DNA of 64,000 nucleotides from Aedes albopictus (taxonomy: Eukaryota; Arthropoda; Insecta; Diptera; Culicidae), in assembly GCF_035046485.1 (NCBI RefSeq), contig NC_085137.1, positions 382,354,706 through 382,418,705 on the forward strand. Direction: 5' to 3'. Within the stretch, counting starts at the first letter, position 1. Each line of letters begins with the position of its first letter. Position numbers and translations under genes: made by a program. The notes below the pieces were generated by a model. That model searched no databases. It saw nothing but the letters and a program-made list of their open reading frames with translations, and was not told the origin of the DNA. This document shows, one piece after another, positions 21,571-31,925 of the stretch.

Positions 21571-22640
21571 TTAATTATGTAAGGGATTCCTCTTCCGTTT
21601 CAATTTGGTTTTATGCAGTTTAATATCTCTGTGATCCACGTAAGTTTTCCTTCTATTATGTTTAATTACAACTTTTTTATACCTGGCTTTTCTTTTATTT
21701 TTGATACCTTGAATTTTATTGTAGACTCGTTCGTTTCTAATGAAATTTGGATCATCTTCTCTGTGTTTGTTTCTGTTTTCTAATGTTTGTTGTTGGTTTT
21801 TTTGTAGTTTTTCTATAATTTCGTCGAAGATTCTATTGCGGTTTTCTAGTATGGTTTCCAAGTTTAAGGGTCTCTCTTCTCCTTCTTTTATGCCATAGAA
21901 AATTTCAATTGGTTTTAATTTAGTAACGCTATGAATCGTAGAGTTGTACAAAGTAGTCGCGATGCGATATATTTCTTTATTAGAGAGATCGTCATATTTA
22001 TTTTTAATGCAAATGAATATTTCGTTAAGGGTAGAGTGGAATCGTTCTACCGTTCCATTGACCTCACTGTGGTTCGATGGGGTGTAGTACAACTGCACTC
22101 TTAACCTTTGGAGAAGTCCTCGGACTTCAATTGACTTGAACGCAGCTTCGTTGTCCCATACTATCATAGAAGGAGTTCCATACGTTGAAATTAATTTAAC
22201 GAGGCCGCGTTTCACGTCTGGTATAGACCTGGATTTTATGGGTATTAACATTGCAAATTTTGAAAGTTTATCTACGGCCGAAAGGAATATGTTAGGGCTT
22301 GATATAAAGATATCAATATGGATTATATCGAGAGGTTTTCTTGGTAAAGGGGTTTCGGCAAATTTGAGTTTGTAAGGTTTTCTTTCGTACTTACTCTCAA
22401 GGCACGTCTCACAGAGGTTGATAAAGCGTTGTACCTTGTCCTTGATTTTAGGGAAGTAAAACTTTTTCTTAATGACTTCGTAGTTCTCCACTGCTCCTAT
22501 ATGGGCACGCTGGTGTGTGTCCTCAATGATGTCATTTTGTTCTTCTTCTATGGTGACGTCCTGTAAAATTAACTGTGTTAATTTTATTTTGAAACTTTTA
22601 GCGCGTGAGAAGTGATTCTTGTAAACTAGTGGAATAGATG
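21571..22640 (-). CDS. Integrase (part of broken pol)
   Basis: It inserts the retroviral-type DNA into the genome. Counting from the codon at 22650-22648, the zinc-binding HHCC motif is H46, H50, C80, C83. The catalytic D,D35E triad is D113 (HID), D166 (WDN) and E202 (VERF), followed by a basic C-terminal region rich in Lys/Arg. The first ~16 residues read from that codon are out-of-frame translation of the RT YMDD region, so the true integrase coding starts after the deletion junction near 22625. It is in a different frame from the upstream RT and would not be made as a Gag-Pol fusion in this copy. The domain itself looks intact. Confidence 0.85.
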
Positions 22641-23995
22641 ATGATATCATCCATATACACTAAGCAACGTACCCCGATATGCTCTCGGAGAACGTTGTCC
22701 ATCACCCGCTGGAACGTGGCAGGTGCGTTTTTCAGTCCAAAAGGCATTCGGACAAACTCGTAGTGTCCGCCTTCGACACTAAACGCAGTTTTTGGAATGT
22801 CTTTTACATGGACCTCTATTTGATGGAACCCCGAAGCAAGGTCCAGGGTTGAAAAGTATTGGCACCTCCCCAACTTATCGAGTATGTCCGTGATATTGGG
22901 GATAGGGTATCGATCATCGGTGGTTTTTTGGTTGAGTTTCCGGTAATCGATTACAAGTCGCCACTTCCTTGTACCCGAAGCGTCGGCCTTCTTGGGTACG
23001 ACCCATATTGGCGAAGACCAGGGACTGTTCGATGGACGAATTATTCCTTGGTCCAACATTTGTACGATTTGTTTTTGGACCTCTTCTCTATGACAGAAGG
23101 GGTAGCGATAGTTTTTCGAATAGACGGGTAATTCGTCCTTCGTGTGAATGGTATGTCTTACAGCATTGGTGAATGTTAATTTTTCATCATTTGTGTAGAA
23201 TACCTCTGGAACCTGTTTTAAAACTTTGAAGAGTTTTTCTTCTTCTTCTTTGTTTAGATGGTCCGTTCGAATGTTTTTCGTAAGGTCTAATTTAACCTTT
23301 ATTTTATCTTTAGAAGATTGGCTAGGAGCAATCTCTTCAAAATTCAGGAGTTCTGTAAATATCGCCTCATTGTCGATGCTCATTACTGCTGGTTTATTAC
23401 TCTGGTTGATCAACGGGAAGGTGGCTATACCATTATGAGCATTGTATACTCCTGAGGGTATAATGACTTCTGGACCAATCATAATGTCATGTTCAATTAG
23501 GAAATCACCATCCTTTATTCGAACGGGAAATTCTTTTACTAAGGTCTCGCCTTCGTGGAAGTTGAGTTGTTCCTTAGTTGGGAACTTTTTTTTTAATGTT
23601 ATCGTTGTATTGTTTATTGCAAGGGTATTCGATGCTGTGTCAATTACCGCACCGATAGTTCGAAGAGATTCAAATCCGATCAATCCGTCAAAAAAATCAT
23701 GGAATCGGAACAAGAAGAATTTTAATTTAGGTAGGTCTTTTATAAAGTTGACAAATGGATTCACATATGTGTACTGATTAATACGATGCGTACCGCTCAA
23801 GTTCCTAATATTTTGCTGGGGTCCAGTTGCAATACTACTAGCAGGTATTAGCTCAGGGGTAATGTAATTTTTATTTGCCCCCGTATCAACTAGAAATCTC
23901 AGAGGTCTGCCGTCTCTTCTGGGTATTTCTAGATACGGAAGAAAATTATTTTTCATTCCGGGTTCTGTTGATCCGGATCTGTACAAAAATTTAGC
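22598..23995 (-). pseudogene. Protease-reverse transcriptase part of pol, truncated
   Basis: The frame opens directly after a TGA at 23996-23998, is in -1 phase to gag and overlaps its end, as expected for Gag-Pol made by frameshifting. Counting from the codon at 23986, the aspartic protease motif [10 protein letters not shown] has its Asp at residue 34. RT motifs follow: [37 protein letters not shown] and YMDD near residue 444. Coding then ends within about 16 residues, at 22598. The thumb and connection of RT and all of RNase H, normally several hundred residues before integrase, are absent. The downstream integrase is out of frame. Called a pseudogene because of the deletion; the upstream domains show no other damage. 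Confidence 0.88.
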
Positions 23996-25152
23996 TCATC
24001 ACATTGTTCCGTCTGTGGATAAATTTCTTGCTGTTGTGGGTTGTTGATGTAAGGATCCTCGGCATAGGGGAGTTCGGTAGGAATTTCTTCCGAACTTTCG
24101 TGCGAATTTACTTGTGTATGTGCTGTCCTTTGGTAAGGAACTACTTGCTTATAATTGTTCTGACCAAAAGGGTATCTATTTTGACCCGATGGATCGGGTT
24201 TAATCGCTTGAGGTGGCGGAGACGCATTGTTTGAAGACGCATTACCTTGGAATCTGTTAAATGATGGGTTTTGCGATGGAAATGGTGGGAATCTATTGCC
24301 GTAGGGTGTGTGCTGAACTGAAGGAAAGGGTTTGTATGGTGGTCTAGAATTTTGCCAGCTATTTTGTGGTTTATTTAAGGCTGGTTTTTGAAAAGTGACT
24401 GGTTGTTTAGGGAACTTATCCTTTTTTCGTTGAGACGCGTTGTACTGCTCTATTGCGCTTTGATGCGCTTCATTCAATGAGGCCGGACGAGACACTCTAG
24501 TGAGTGTCGAGTAGGGTTCGTTCAAACCATCAATATACGCGTTGGTTACCATGTATTCATAGCTTGTTGCTAGTGGTTTAGCACACGCCGCCGTGTCGTT
24601 GTCGAGAGAAATCTTGGCTATTATATCCGCCAAAAGTTCTCTGCATTCATTATAGAAATCGGTAATGCTTCTCGAGCCTTGTTGAAGGTATGATATTTTG
24701 GTGACAAGTGTACCGAGATCTCTCTTGTCCCCAAAATATTCTCTCAAAGTGCTTTGTATATCAGCCCACACAACCGGGGTATGGTTTGACACCAAAGCTT
24801 CGTTAGCTTTATCAACGATTTTGTCTCGTATGATGCTAGTCCATAGGGGCATAGCACGATCGATGTCTTGCTGTGACGGGCAAGTTGCTTCCGCAAATTT
24901 AATTTTATCTTCGACTGATTTCAGCCAGGTTGCTAGTAATTTGGGGTCGCCGGCATACGGTACGACCATTTTAATTGCATCAGGAATCCTAGATGCATCG
25001 AAGTTTGTAGGTGACACTACTGAAGGGACAGGTCGGACCGCCGAAGCCTGCCTAATTTCCTCCAAATTTTGTATTTGGAGCCGTTGAGCCTCCATTTGGT
25101 TGGTGAGTTCATCAACCAACCTTTGTAAAGCCTCCATATTCCTAGTTATCAT
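23953..25152 (-). CDS. Gag structural protein of the errantivirus-like element
   Basis: 399 residues starting at ATG 25152-25150. The N-terminus is helical ([20 protein letters not shown]), a capsid-like middle contains [24 protein letters not shown] and [13 protein letters not shown], and the C-terminal third is rich in Pro, Asn, Gln and Phe. There is no CCHC zinc knuckle, as is usual for the gypsy/errantivirus group. It forms the particle that packages element RNA. The C-terminus overlaps the pol frame at a slippery heptamer (23986-23992). Start chosen as the first ATG of the frame, about 310 bases inside the 5' LTR. Confidence 0.87.
   Translation of the reverse strand: MITRNMEALQRLVDELTNQMEAQRLQIQNLEEIRQASAVRPVPSVVSPTNFDASRIPDAIKMVVPYAGDPKLLATWLKSVEDKIKFAEATCPSQQDIDRAMPLWTSIIRDKIVDKANEALVSNHTPVVWADIQSTLREYFGDKRDLGTLVTKISYLQQGSRSITDFYNECRELLADIIAKISLDNDTAACAKPLATSYEYMVTNAYIDGLNEPYSTLTRVSRPASLNEAHQSAIEQYNASQRKKDKFPKQPVTFQKPALNKPQNSWQNSRPPYKPFPSVQHTPYGNRFPPFPSQNPSFNRFQGNASSNNASPPPQAIKPDPSGQNRYPFGQNNYKQVVPYQRTAHTQVNSHESSEEIPTELPYAEDPYINNPQQQEIYPQTEQCDELNFCTDPDQQNPE
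23986..23992 (-). promoter_or_regulatory. Candidate -1 ribosomal frameshift site
   Basis: On the coding strand A AAT TTT fits X XXY YYZ in the gag frame. It lies 3 bases inside the start of the open pol frame and upstream of the gag stop, so -1 slippage here joins Gag to protease-RT. No downstream pseudoknot was modelled. Confidence 0.7.
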
Positions 25153-25459
25153 ACACTTTATTCACTTCTTATAACTAACACTTTATTCACTCCTTATAAC
25201 TAACACTGAATAGATAAAAAAAAAGATCACTTACCTCGAGTCGACTGGTATGCAGCCAGCGACGCAAAGAGCGGGTAAGATGATTTGGTCGGGCCTACCG
25301 AGCGTTCTGGTTCCTTGGGGCGCTCTTCCTACGTTGGTTCTGCCGGTGATGATCGCTTGTTGCAGCTTCTAGATGAACACAATGTTTCCTATCTGCTTTC
25401 ACACTACGATTTCACTATGAAACACAACGGGTGGCTATCCCCCAAGTCGAGACTGCGCC
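25153..25459 (-). other. 5' leader of the errantivirus-like element
   Basis: The leader runs from the 5' LTR to the gag ATG. A 27-bp stretch around CACTTTATTCACT.CTTATAAC is directly duplicated at about 25153-25206. The primer binding site is at the LTR end. Confidence 0.7.
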
Positions 25460-25460
25460 A
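25450..25460 (-). other. Primer binding site (tRNA-Ser type)
   Basis: On the element strand TGGCGCAGTC begins at the last LTR base and matches the 3' end of insect tRNA-Ser (GACTGCGCCA). Similarity stops after 10 bases. Overlap of the site with the LTR end is usual for gypsy-group elements. Confidence 0.65.
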
Positions 25461-25837
25461 GCTTTGAGTTCGGCTTTAGGATCGGGTTTTTTTAAAAAAC
25501 AAAACAGAACTGAACTCGTCGATTAATGGATAAAGACTAACTGTCCTTTATTATTTTAAGCTTACAGAGGCCTAGGAAGAGGAATGGTTCCCTGGCTAAT
25601 TTACCATATGTGTAATTGGATCGCGTCGTCCGGTGGCGCGATGCTGACATGCTGGTTTCAGTAAGGTTGAAGACAGGTGTGGATTCCGTGGAAACTGCTG
25701 ATCTTGCTTATCGTCCGTTGTGTGCCTCGTTCAAAGTTGCTAACGATGTTGCTAACTGTTGTTGTTGTTGTTGTTGGATGTCTCCTAGTTGGCTAAGTAT
25801 GGCTTCTTCGGAGTTGGGGCAAACTGATGCGATAACT
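25460..25837 (-). repeat. 5' LTR of the errantivirus-like element
   Basis: 378 bp, identical to the 3' LTR except for the lack of a GCCT unit. It contains the promoter and start of transcription of the provirus on the minus strand, which was not further resolved. Confidence 0.93.
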
Positions 25838-25843
25838 TATATA

Positions 25844-26646
25844 GATCTATTTCTCGCTATCTAGAACTACCCCTTATCAGGAAAATTCAAATCGGAGTCG
25901 AAACGTTGAAAGAAATCGCAAAATTACGGTTTTAGATCCCCAAGATTGTGATGTCGAAAGTTGATTGATTGATTTGTCTTTATTGGCTGGTTTGTCTCTA
26001 TAATGTCGAAAGTTATTAGCTCTGTAAATCGTAACAATCGAACTTTCCTTGAGCGCTTTCGGAATTTGTCTGATTCGCCGCCAGAAGTTGATATGCACAA
26101 ATTTCTGTACAGATGCATTTAGAATTCCTTCACAAAAGTTAATAATGCATTCATGCAAAAAAAAAACTTTCTGGTTTCTATTGAAATTTGCTTTAAGTTC
26201 GACAAAAAAATCTGCAGTCTTAAACGGAACACTTTGCAGAATGTTGGTTAGGTTTATTTTAAATCAAATTCATCCAACATTTTTGCCTGTTACTTTCGGG
26301 CTCTAAATTTTGTAAAATTTGAATTTATGTCAAACAGGTTCTTTTATAAATTTCATCTGAAAAAACTTTCCCGAGGATATCGCATTAATATCCTGTAAAA
26401 AGTGTTACAGGAATTGTTCACGAGCTTCTTCAGGATCAAGACAATACTAATTTAGAAATTCTATCAGCATTTGCTTGCTAAGTCAAAAGAATTATTTTGG
26501 TAATAAAAGGACAAATAGGAATAGAAGTAAAAGCAAAATTCTGATTTGTTCTAGTCATGTTGAGAAATTATGAGGATTTTTTTAATCTTTCAACGCGCAC
26601 AGCACTTTTAGGAAATAAATTACTACACGATGCACCCCATCGTTAG
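25844..26646. other. Non-coding AT-rich DNA
   Basis: No gene or bounded element is recognised. It separates the provirus from the next inverted-repeat element. Confidence 0.5.
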
Positions 26647-26647
26647 T

Positions 26648-27942
26648 TACCCAACTAACATTTATTGTGAATGTAAACGTCAACAAAGCGTCCTCAATAC
26701 GGCTTGATGCTGAGTTACTGTGTTGTACATATGGACGGAAGCTTCTATGCAAGCCCTATACCAATGAATCTGGCGAACTTAATCAGCTTGTACATGCTGT
26801 GCGATCAGCTTCTATGCCACCTAGTCATAGCTTTTTTCTCGGCTCCTATGTAACCACTAACTGAATAACATCTTGAGAAGGCGCTTTTTCAGCCTTTTCG
26901 CAATTGTTAAATAATAGTTTGACGGCATCCCCAAATTAAACGATTAAATATAATTAGGTTATGGATACCGTGATTGAAAATTGAATAATTAAAGTACTTG
27001 CCGCTACTTGGAATCGAACTCCCTATCTCCGTATCCACTGGTCCCGATGATGTCCTCGCTGCCACACTGCTATATATAAATAACATAGAAAATAGCCCGT
27101 TTTGTTTTACTCCAGACAAGGCTTCATAATTGTGCCACAAGAAACCTTACCCAGCTTCATCTTGCTGTAAAAGCTTGTGAAACGTCAAACGCAATAATGT
27201 TTACATTGAACAAGCTGTGTGGTTGTGCCAACAGATTCTTCTTCACAGCTTCTAGCTGAAAGAGTGTTCTTTAAACGGCTACGAAGCGCTGCTGTTTTGT
27301 GTTTTGGCAACATTACAAAACGTACTGTATAAAAGCAGCTGTTGTAGTGGCTGGGACTCTTACTCGATTTGCACATTTTTCCGGCAAATCTTCCGGCATT
27401 GAATTAAAGTGCAATAAAAGCAACCCAAATAATTTCACAGCACATACATGGATAGCTGTAAAGAACTTGTGTAGTAGCTATATATCCCGCTTAAAGTTTG
27501 TTTTGACAATAATGTTTATATCCGACAAGCCGTGTTGGTAAATCAACAGTTTCTTTATTACAGCTTCTAGCCGTTTTGAAATCGCATAACGGCCTTTAAA
27601 GCGCTGCTGGTTTGGGAATTTGTCGGTATAACGAATTGTACTGTATAGTAGCAGCTGTTTTGTTAGTGGGGAGTCCTATTCGATGTGTTCAAGTTTTCAC
27701 ATCTTCCGGGAAATCTCCCGGAGTTGGAATACGGTGGAGTAAAGGCAGCCCCAGTGACAAGCAATGAATTTCTGAAAACCGAGTTTGGTAGCTGTATGAT
27801 GCTTGTTTTGCAGTCGTGTATTAGCTTACGATTTATATTTGACTAGCTTTCCTTTTATTCAGCGTTGACTGCTTTTACTCGATGGTTACACAGCAGAAAG
27901 CAAATGACTGAAGCTTATAGCGCTGAAAATGTTAGTTGGGTA
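26648..27942. mobile_element. 1.3-kb inverted-repeat element without transposase
   Basis: TACCCAACTAACATTT at the left is repeated in reverse complement at the right (AAAATGTTAGTTGGGTA, ending 27942). The interior has at least two diverged direct copies about 315 bases apart, keyed by ACAAGC.GTGTTGGT, CAGCTTCTAGC.G and AGCGCTGCTG (about 27,209 and 27,523). A tRNA-like minus-strand B box (GTTCGATTCC) lies at about 27,010. It has no transposase and is non-autonomous; superfamily not assigned. Confidence 0.5.
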
Positions 27943-29935
27943 TTGAAGATTGAATTTGAAGTTTATCAAAAACGTTGAATTTGCTATTCCAGATAAATAC
28001 GTGTACTTGTCATTGATTTGTTTTAACTGTAATAGCTAATAGCCATATTAGCCTGTGTAGTGTATATGCTGGCAAAATTTTTTTGTTCTTTGATTTTTAC
28101 TGCGAGCTCTGTTTTGGTATTGCCTTGCTCATTCTCACAGGAATTTTGAACACAATGCTCGCAGTAAAATTCAAAATCTCACCGCATGCAGAGGCTAATA
28201 ACCATATACCGATTTTGACATTATCAAGATTTTATTATTTTCATTTAATTTCTCATGATAATTATACCTAGTTATCTAAATTTTCGAACTTGCTGTTCTG
28301 TCAGATTAATTTTTGTCAAATTAATGACAATTTGTTGGGAAACTACTAAATAAACAAAGGCAAACCCTACACTGATTCTAAACAGATGTTCGGTGAAACT
28401 TCAGGTTCAGGTAATTTTCTAGATATATCTTGGGTGAAATTCATACACATCTTTACTAGATCTGAGAATTGTTTTAATGAAATAAATGAGTTAAAACCTA
28501 GTAAATTTATTGTGAGATTCGTCCCGTTCCGTTACCAAAGTTTTCAAGAGTTCATTGTCATCTCGTTGTTCGAACTTTGGTGTTGGGTATGCCGTAGGTA
28601 CTATGTTCTGAGAAATTATATTTGGCATTTCTGATATTTCTGAGATTTTTGTTTTCCTTCGAGTCGAGACAGCAAAGGTGCACTTGGAAAGGCTTCGTGG
28701 TGCTCCAAGTGAACCGCGTTTCACGATCTAGAAACCCCTGTCCTAGATCGACGAAAAAGCTTTAACATTAGTAATGACCACCTATGTCTAGAAAAGGACA
28801 TTAATAATGTGGTAGCTGTTTGAAAATATTAATAAAAATAAGAAACATTTTGAAACAAATTGCCGGAGTAAAAAAGCTAATCTGAAATGGCTTACAAAAT
28901 GTTTCGCCATCTGTGATCAAATTAATCATTTTAAATCAACTTTTGCAGAGACACTTTTGTAGCATTTCAAATATTGGCAAATAAAATCTGCAAAACCAGT
29001 ACCTGGCGGATCTCCATGAAATTGAGTGACAAAATTTAGGTCTAAAAATTTAAACTTAATTAATTTAAACTTAGTTTAATTTTAACTACAAAAATTTAAA
29101 AAAAATAAAATGCCACTTGGGGGCGAAATTGATCAGCAACAACTAAAAAAAGGTAAAAATAGAAAATTGCCTTCTCCACTAAATGTTGATCTACTGAACA
29201 CAAATAACGTGCCAAAACTCTAACAACTAATGAAATTTGGCTGTTAAATGACAAATTTAAATTTTCAAATTGATCATTAAGCGCCTGAAGGCATATTATA
29301 TTGAATCAAACGAGTTCAACCACATCAAATCGCTTTTTCAGCAAAAACTGAAACTTTTGGAAATAATTTATTTCTAAAACAGCTATGTACATTACATCAC
29401 AGCCAAGGTTCCACAAAAATGTGAACATGAAAAGTTTTGCAGATAGCCCTGGTGACAACCGATTGTTTACTACCATGTACGATACACATATAAAGTCCCT
29501 CAAAAAGTAATACAAGCCTAACTTTTTCTATACAATGAAAAGGCCATATTCATCTCTAGAAATCTATGAACAAGATGAGGTAAGAATTTTTTGATCATAA
29601 TGACGTGTGGAAGTTGCTAATATGGATTTACAATTCGGTCCGCAAATGATCAATTTCACTCCGCTGATCAATTTGACCCCGGTTTACGGTACTAGGAATG
29701 GCTAAATTATGTGCGACATGTAAGATTCTGTTTTTTACAAATAGATAAACTCATCAAAACACCCACAAAATATACTGAAGACATTTGAATATTATCATAA
29801 ATTATACACTTCCCTACTGATTTATTTGACACAAATAAGTTTGGATGTCCCTGAAGACATGGGACATAGAAAATTCCAAATGAATATTACAGCTAACTGA
29901 AACCGCAAGGAATCTATCATGATATTTTTTTCTAC
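27943..29935. other. Non-coding AT-rich DNA
   Basis: No gene, tandem repeat or bounded element is recognised; several words recall mosquito repeats but none could be delimited. Confidence 0.45.
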
Positions 29936-31765
29936 CTAAAGCATCGTTTCTACACTTGTCGTCCCCCGTCTAAAGTACCATTCGTCAGGGCGAAAACTCC
30001 CCTCTCTCCCACTACTACTGTTCCCTACGCCGACGCCAATAACTTTGTAAATATGTAAAGCATACCCACCCAGTTCCGAAACGCGTCTATCACGAAGCAA
30101 GCTCGTACACAACACCAATCCAATCTAACTCCGCGCGATCGTTGACTTGTCCGTGCCGTGGAAAGTCACAGATCGTACGCTGTACAAATCGATGCCAGTA
30201 CTAATCCTTTGCATCAATTTACTAACCCACTTGTGTACTACTTAGTCCTGTGAATATGATGGAAAGGTCTACTCCAAGCGATATGATTGAGTAACATTTG
30301 TCGTTCGTAGAATAAAAGAATCAGAATGTCCCGGAGATATTTATGCGCCCAAATCAGCCTGTAGTGTATAGAAAAGTTTGTATATGTTGTGTTCTAAGAT
30401 ATTACCCTTTTGAATTTAAACAAAAAAAAATCCATCGTAGTTTAGGTAGAACGGGTTATTATTCCGATCGGAGTTTGTTACTCTGGCTAGTCTAGTTTTT
30501 GTGTATAAATCTAAATATCAAAAATGACCTACGTATTGCGTTTAAGGGAGTTTAGATAGATTCTAGAGTGTTCTCTTTAAACTGTGTGTATATAAAATAG
30601 TGCCGAAGAATAGTGGTAGGCAGTTTGAAGTTTTGTTACGGTCCAGACGGTTTAGGTGTCATAGCTAATGAATAGTTTAAAATGTATTAACCAACAAAAA
30701 ACAATATCTAACTTCTGCTAAATTAGCCAGTTTCTAATTATCCACATAGTGTTAACCCCTCAGTTCAAAGCTCAGCAAGTAATGTATACAATTACTTAAA
30801 TACTATATAAAAGTGTGTTCTACTACCATATCACTATTATATAACTACCGCTAGCAATTACTACCATCATAATCGAAAGATACAATAGTGCGCCGGCCAA
30901 ACCAACTACATTTATTATTACCAGTAAGATAAGTACAGGGCTAGCTCAGTTTTTCTGTCTCTTAGGTCACGCGTCTTAGCTAGGGATCATGAGTTCATTG
31001 AGATATGAACTCAGTGGACGTGGTAGAGCTTTAGAACGATCCGGGAATCTTAAACGCGCAACTAGTTTACCAAATCGACTGTGTTCATATCATCACTACA
31101 ATCGTCTCTATGTATGCTAGGAGATCCTTCAGGTAGACGACAAGTGCTCTGCGAATTGTTCTTCGAACTAATTTCGTTGCTCCAGAATCGGGAACATCTG
31201 GAACGAGAATCGTATATCCAATAACACCTTTCTTTAAATACTCTGCGTTCCATGTCTCGCTACATGTGTCTCTGTGCCCGCTCATTTTCGTTTTTTCACT
31301 CGAAACCGCAAGAAAATTTGGCACGTGTACCCTGTGGAATTAATCTCTTCCCGGCTGTTGCCGTACGAAGTTTTGCTTTCCAAAGGATTCTCCCAACGAA
31401 CCCATTTTCAAACTCCCCAAAAAAAAACATCAAACCCCCGCCCATTGCAAACAAGTTTCTTGCTAGGCTCTTCTAACCGCCCGTCATACATTCAACAACA
31501 GTCCCCCTCTACAACAACAGTTCACTTTCAATCAAGTTCTCCCCGGAAAAAAAATACTGCTCGGTCAGGACAGATCCCCCCAGAACCACCATAGAAAAGC
31601 GCTAGCCATCGAAAGCTCGCCGGAGATGTACTAATTGATTTTTATCATTCTTTTCTTTCAAATCATTTTTTCACCGTTATAAAACGCCTGTTTGTAATAT
31701 TCCAAACAAACAAACAAAAAAAACAACCTCATTAAACAATCCGAACCCGACGACGATGACACACG
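29936..31765 (+). other. Unique C-rich, G-poor sequence upstream of the shep exon; likely 5' UTR/regulatory DNA
   Basis: The + strand is rich in C and poor in G (for example around 29950-30120 and 31400-31610), unique and free of transposon signatures, unlike what lies on either side. It leads directly into the shep exon. A TACTAAT word near 31,630 and a following pyrimidine tract could serve a splice acceptor at 31782-31783 (see that entry). I cannot place a transcription start. Frames at 31252-31594 have no recognisable domain. Confidence 0.4.
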
Positions 31766-31783
31766 ATGGCGACCGTGGTGCAG
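31626..31783 (+). promoter_or_regulatory. Possible distant branch point and AG-exclusion zone with 3' splice site
   Basis: TACTAAT at about 31,629 is followed by a pyrimidine-rich stretch (TTTTATCATTCTTTTCTTTC). No AG dinucleotide then occurs until GTGCAG at 31778-31783, roughly 155 bases. Splicing at that AG would start an exon in phase 0 at 31784 and remove the local ATG, joining upstream RRM1 exons. This is inference from sequence pattern. Confidence 0.4.
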
Positions 31784-31925
31784 CAACAAGAGCAGGATCC
31801 AACCAATTTGTACATTGCTAATCTACCACTAACCTATAAGGAAACGGATGTGGAGAACTTGCTATCCAAATACGGCCAGGTGATCTCGACCAGAATCCTA
31901 CGCGACCAGAATGCGCAGTCCAAGG
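31766..31925 (+). CDS. shep exon: start or RRM2 first half
   Basis: Begins at ATG 31766 with a short Gln-rich leader ([11 protein letters not shown]) and runs through RNP2 to ...DQNAQSKG. The 5' splice site is AAGG|GTGAGT, phase 1. Upstream of the ATG there is no AG acceptor for about 140 bases, so the ATG belongs either to a first exon or to sequence removed when the AG at 31782-31783 is used. A 21-codon out-of-frame upstream reading frame (31756-31821) overlaps the start. Confidence 0.85.

Larger units (their letters stand above)
19665..25837 (-). mobile_element. Errantivirus-like (Ty3/gypsy with env) provirus, internally deleted
   Basis: Two direct LTRs bound minus-strand gag, protease-RT, integrase and env frames. 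The element is flanked by TATATA (19659-19664 and 25838-25843), a 6-bp duplication of the alternating type preferred by gypsy-group integrases. On its own strand the LTR starts AGTTA and ends AGCT. A primer binding site and a polypurine tract lie in the expected places. The end of RT and the whole RNase H are missing between 22598 and 22650, so this copy cannot make a complete polymerase. The LTRs differ by one 4-bp indel only, so insertion was recent. Confidence 0.93.
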
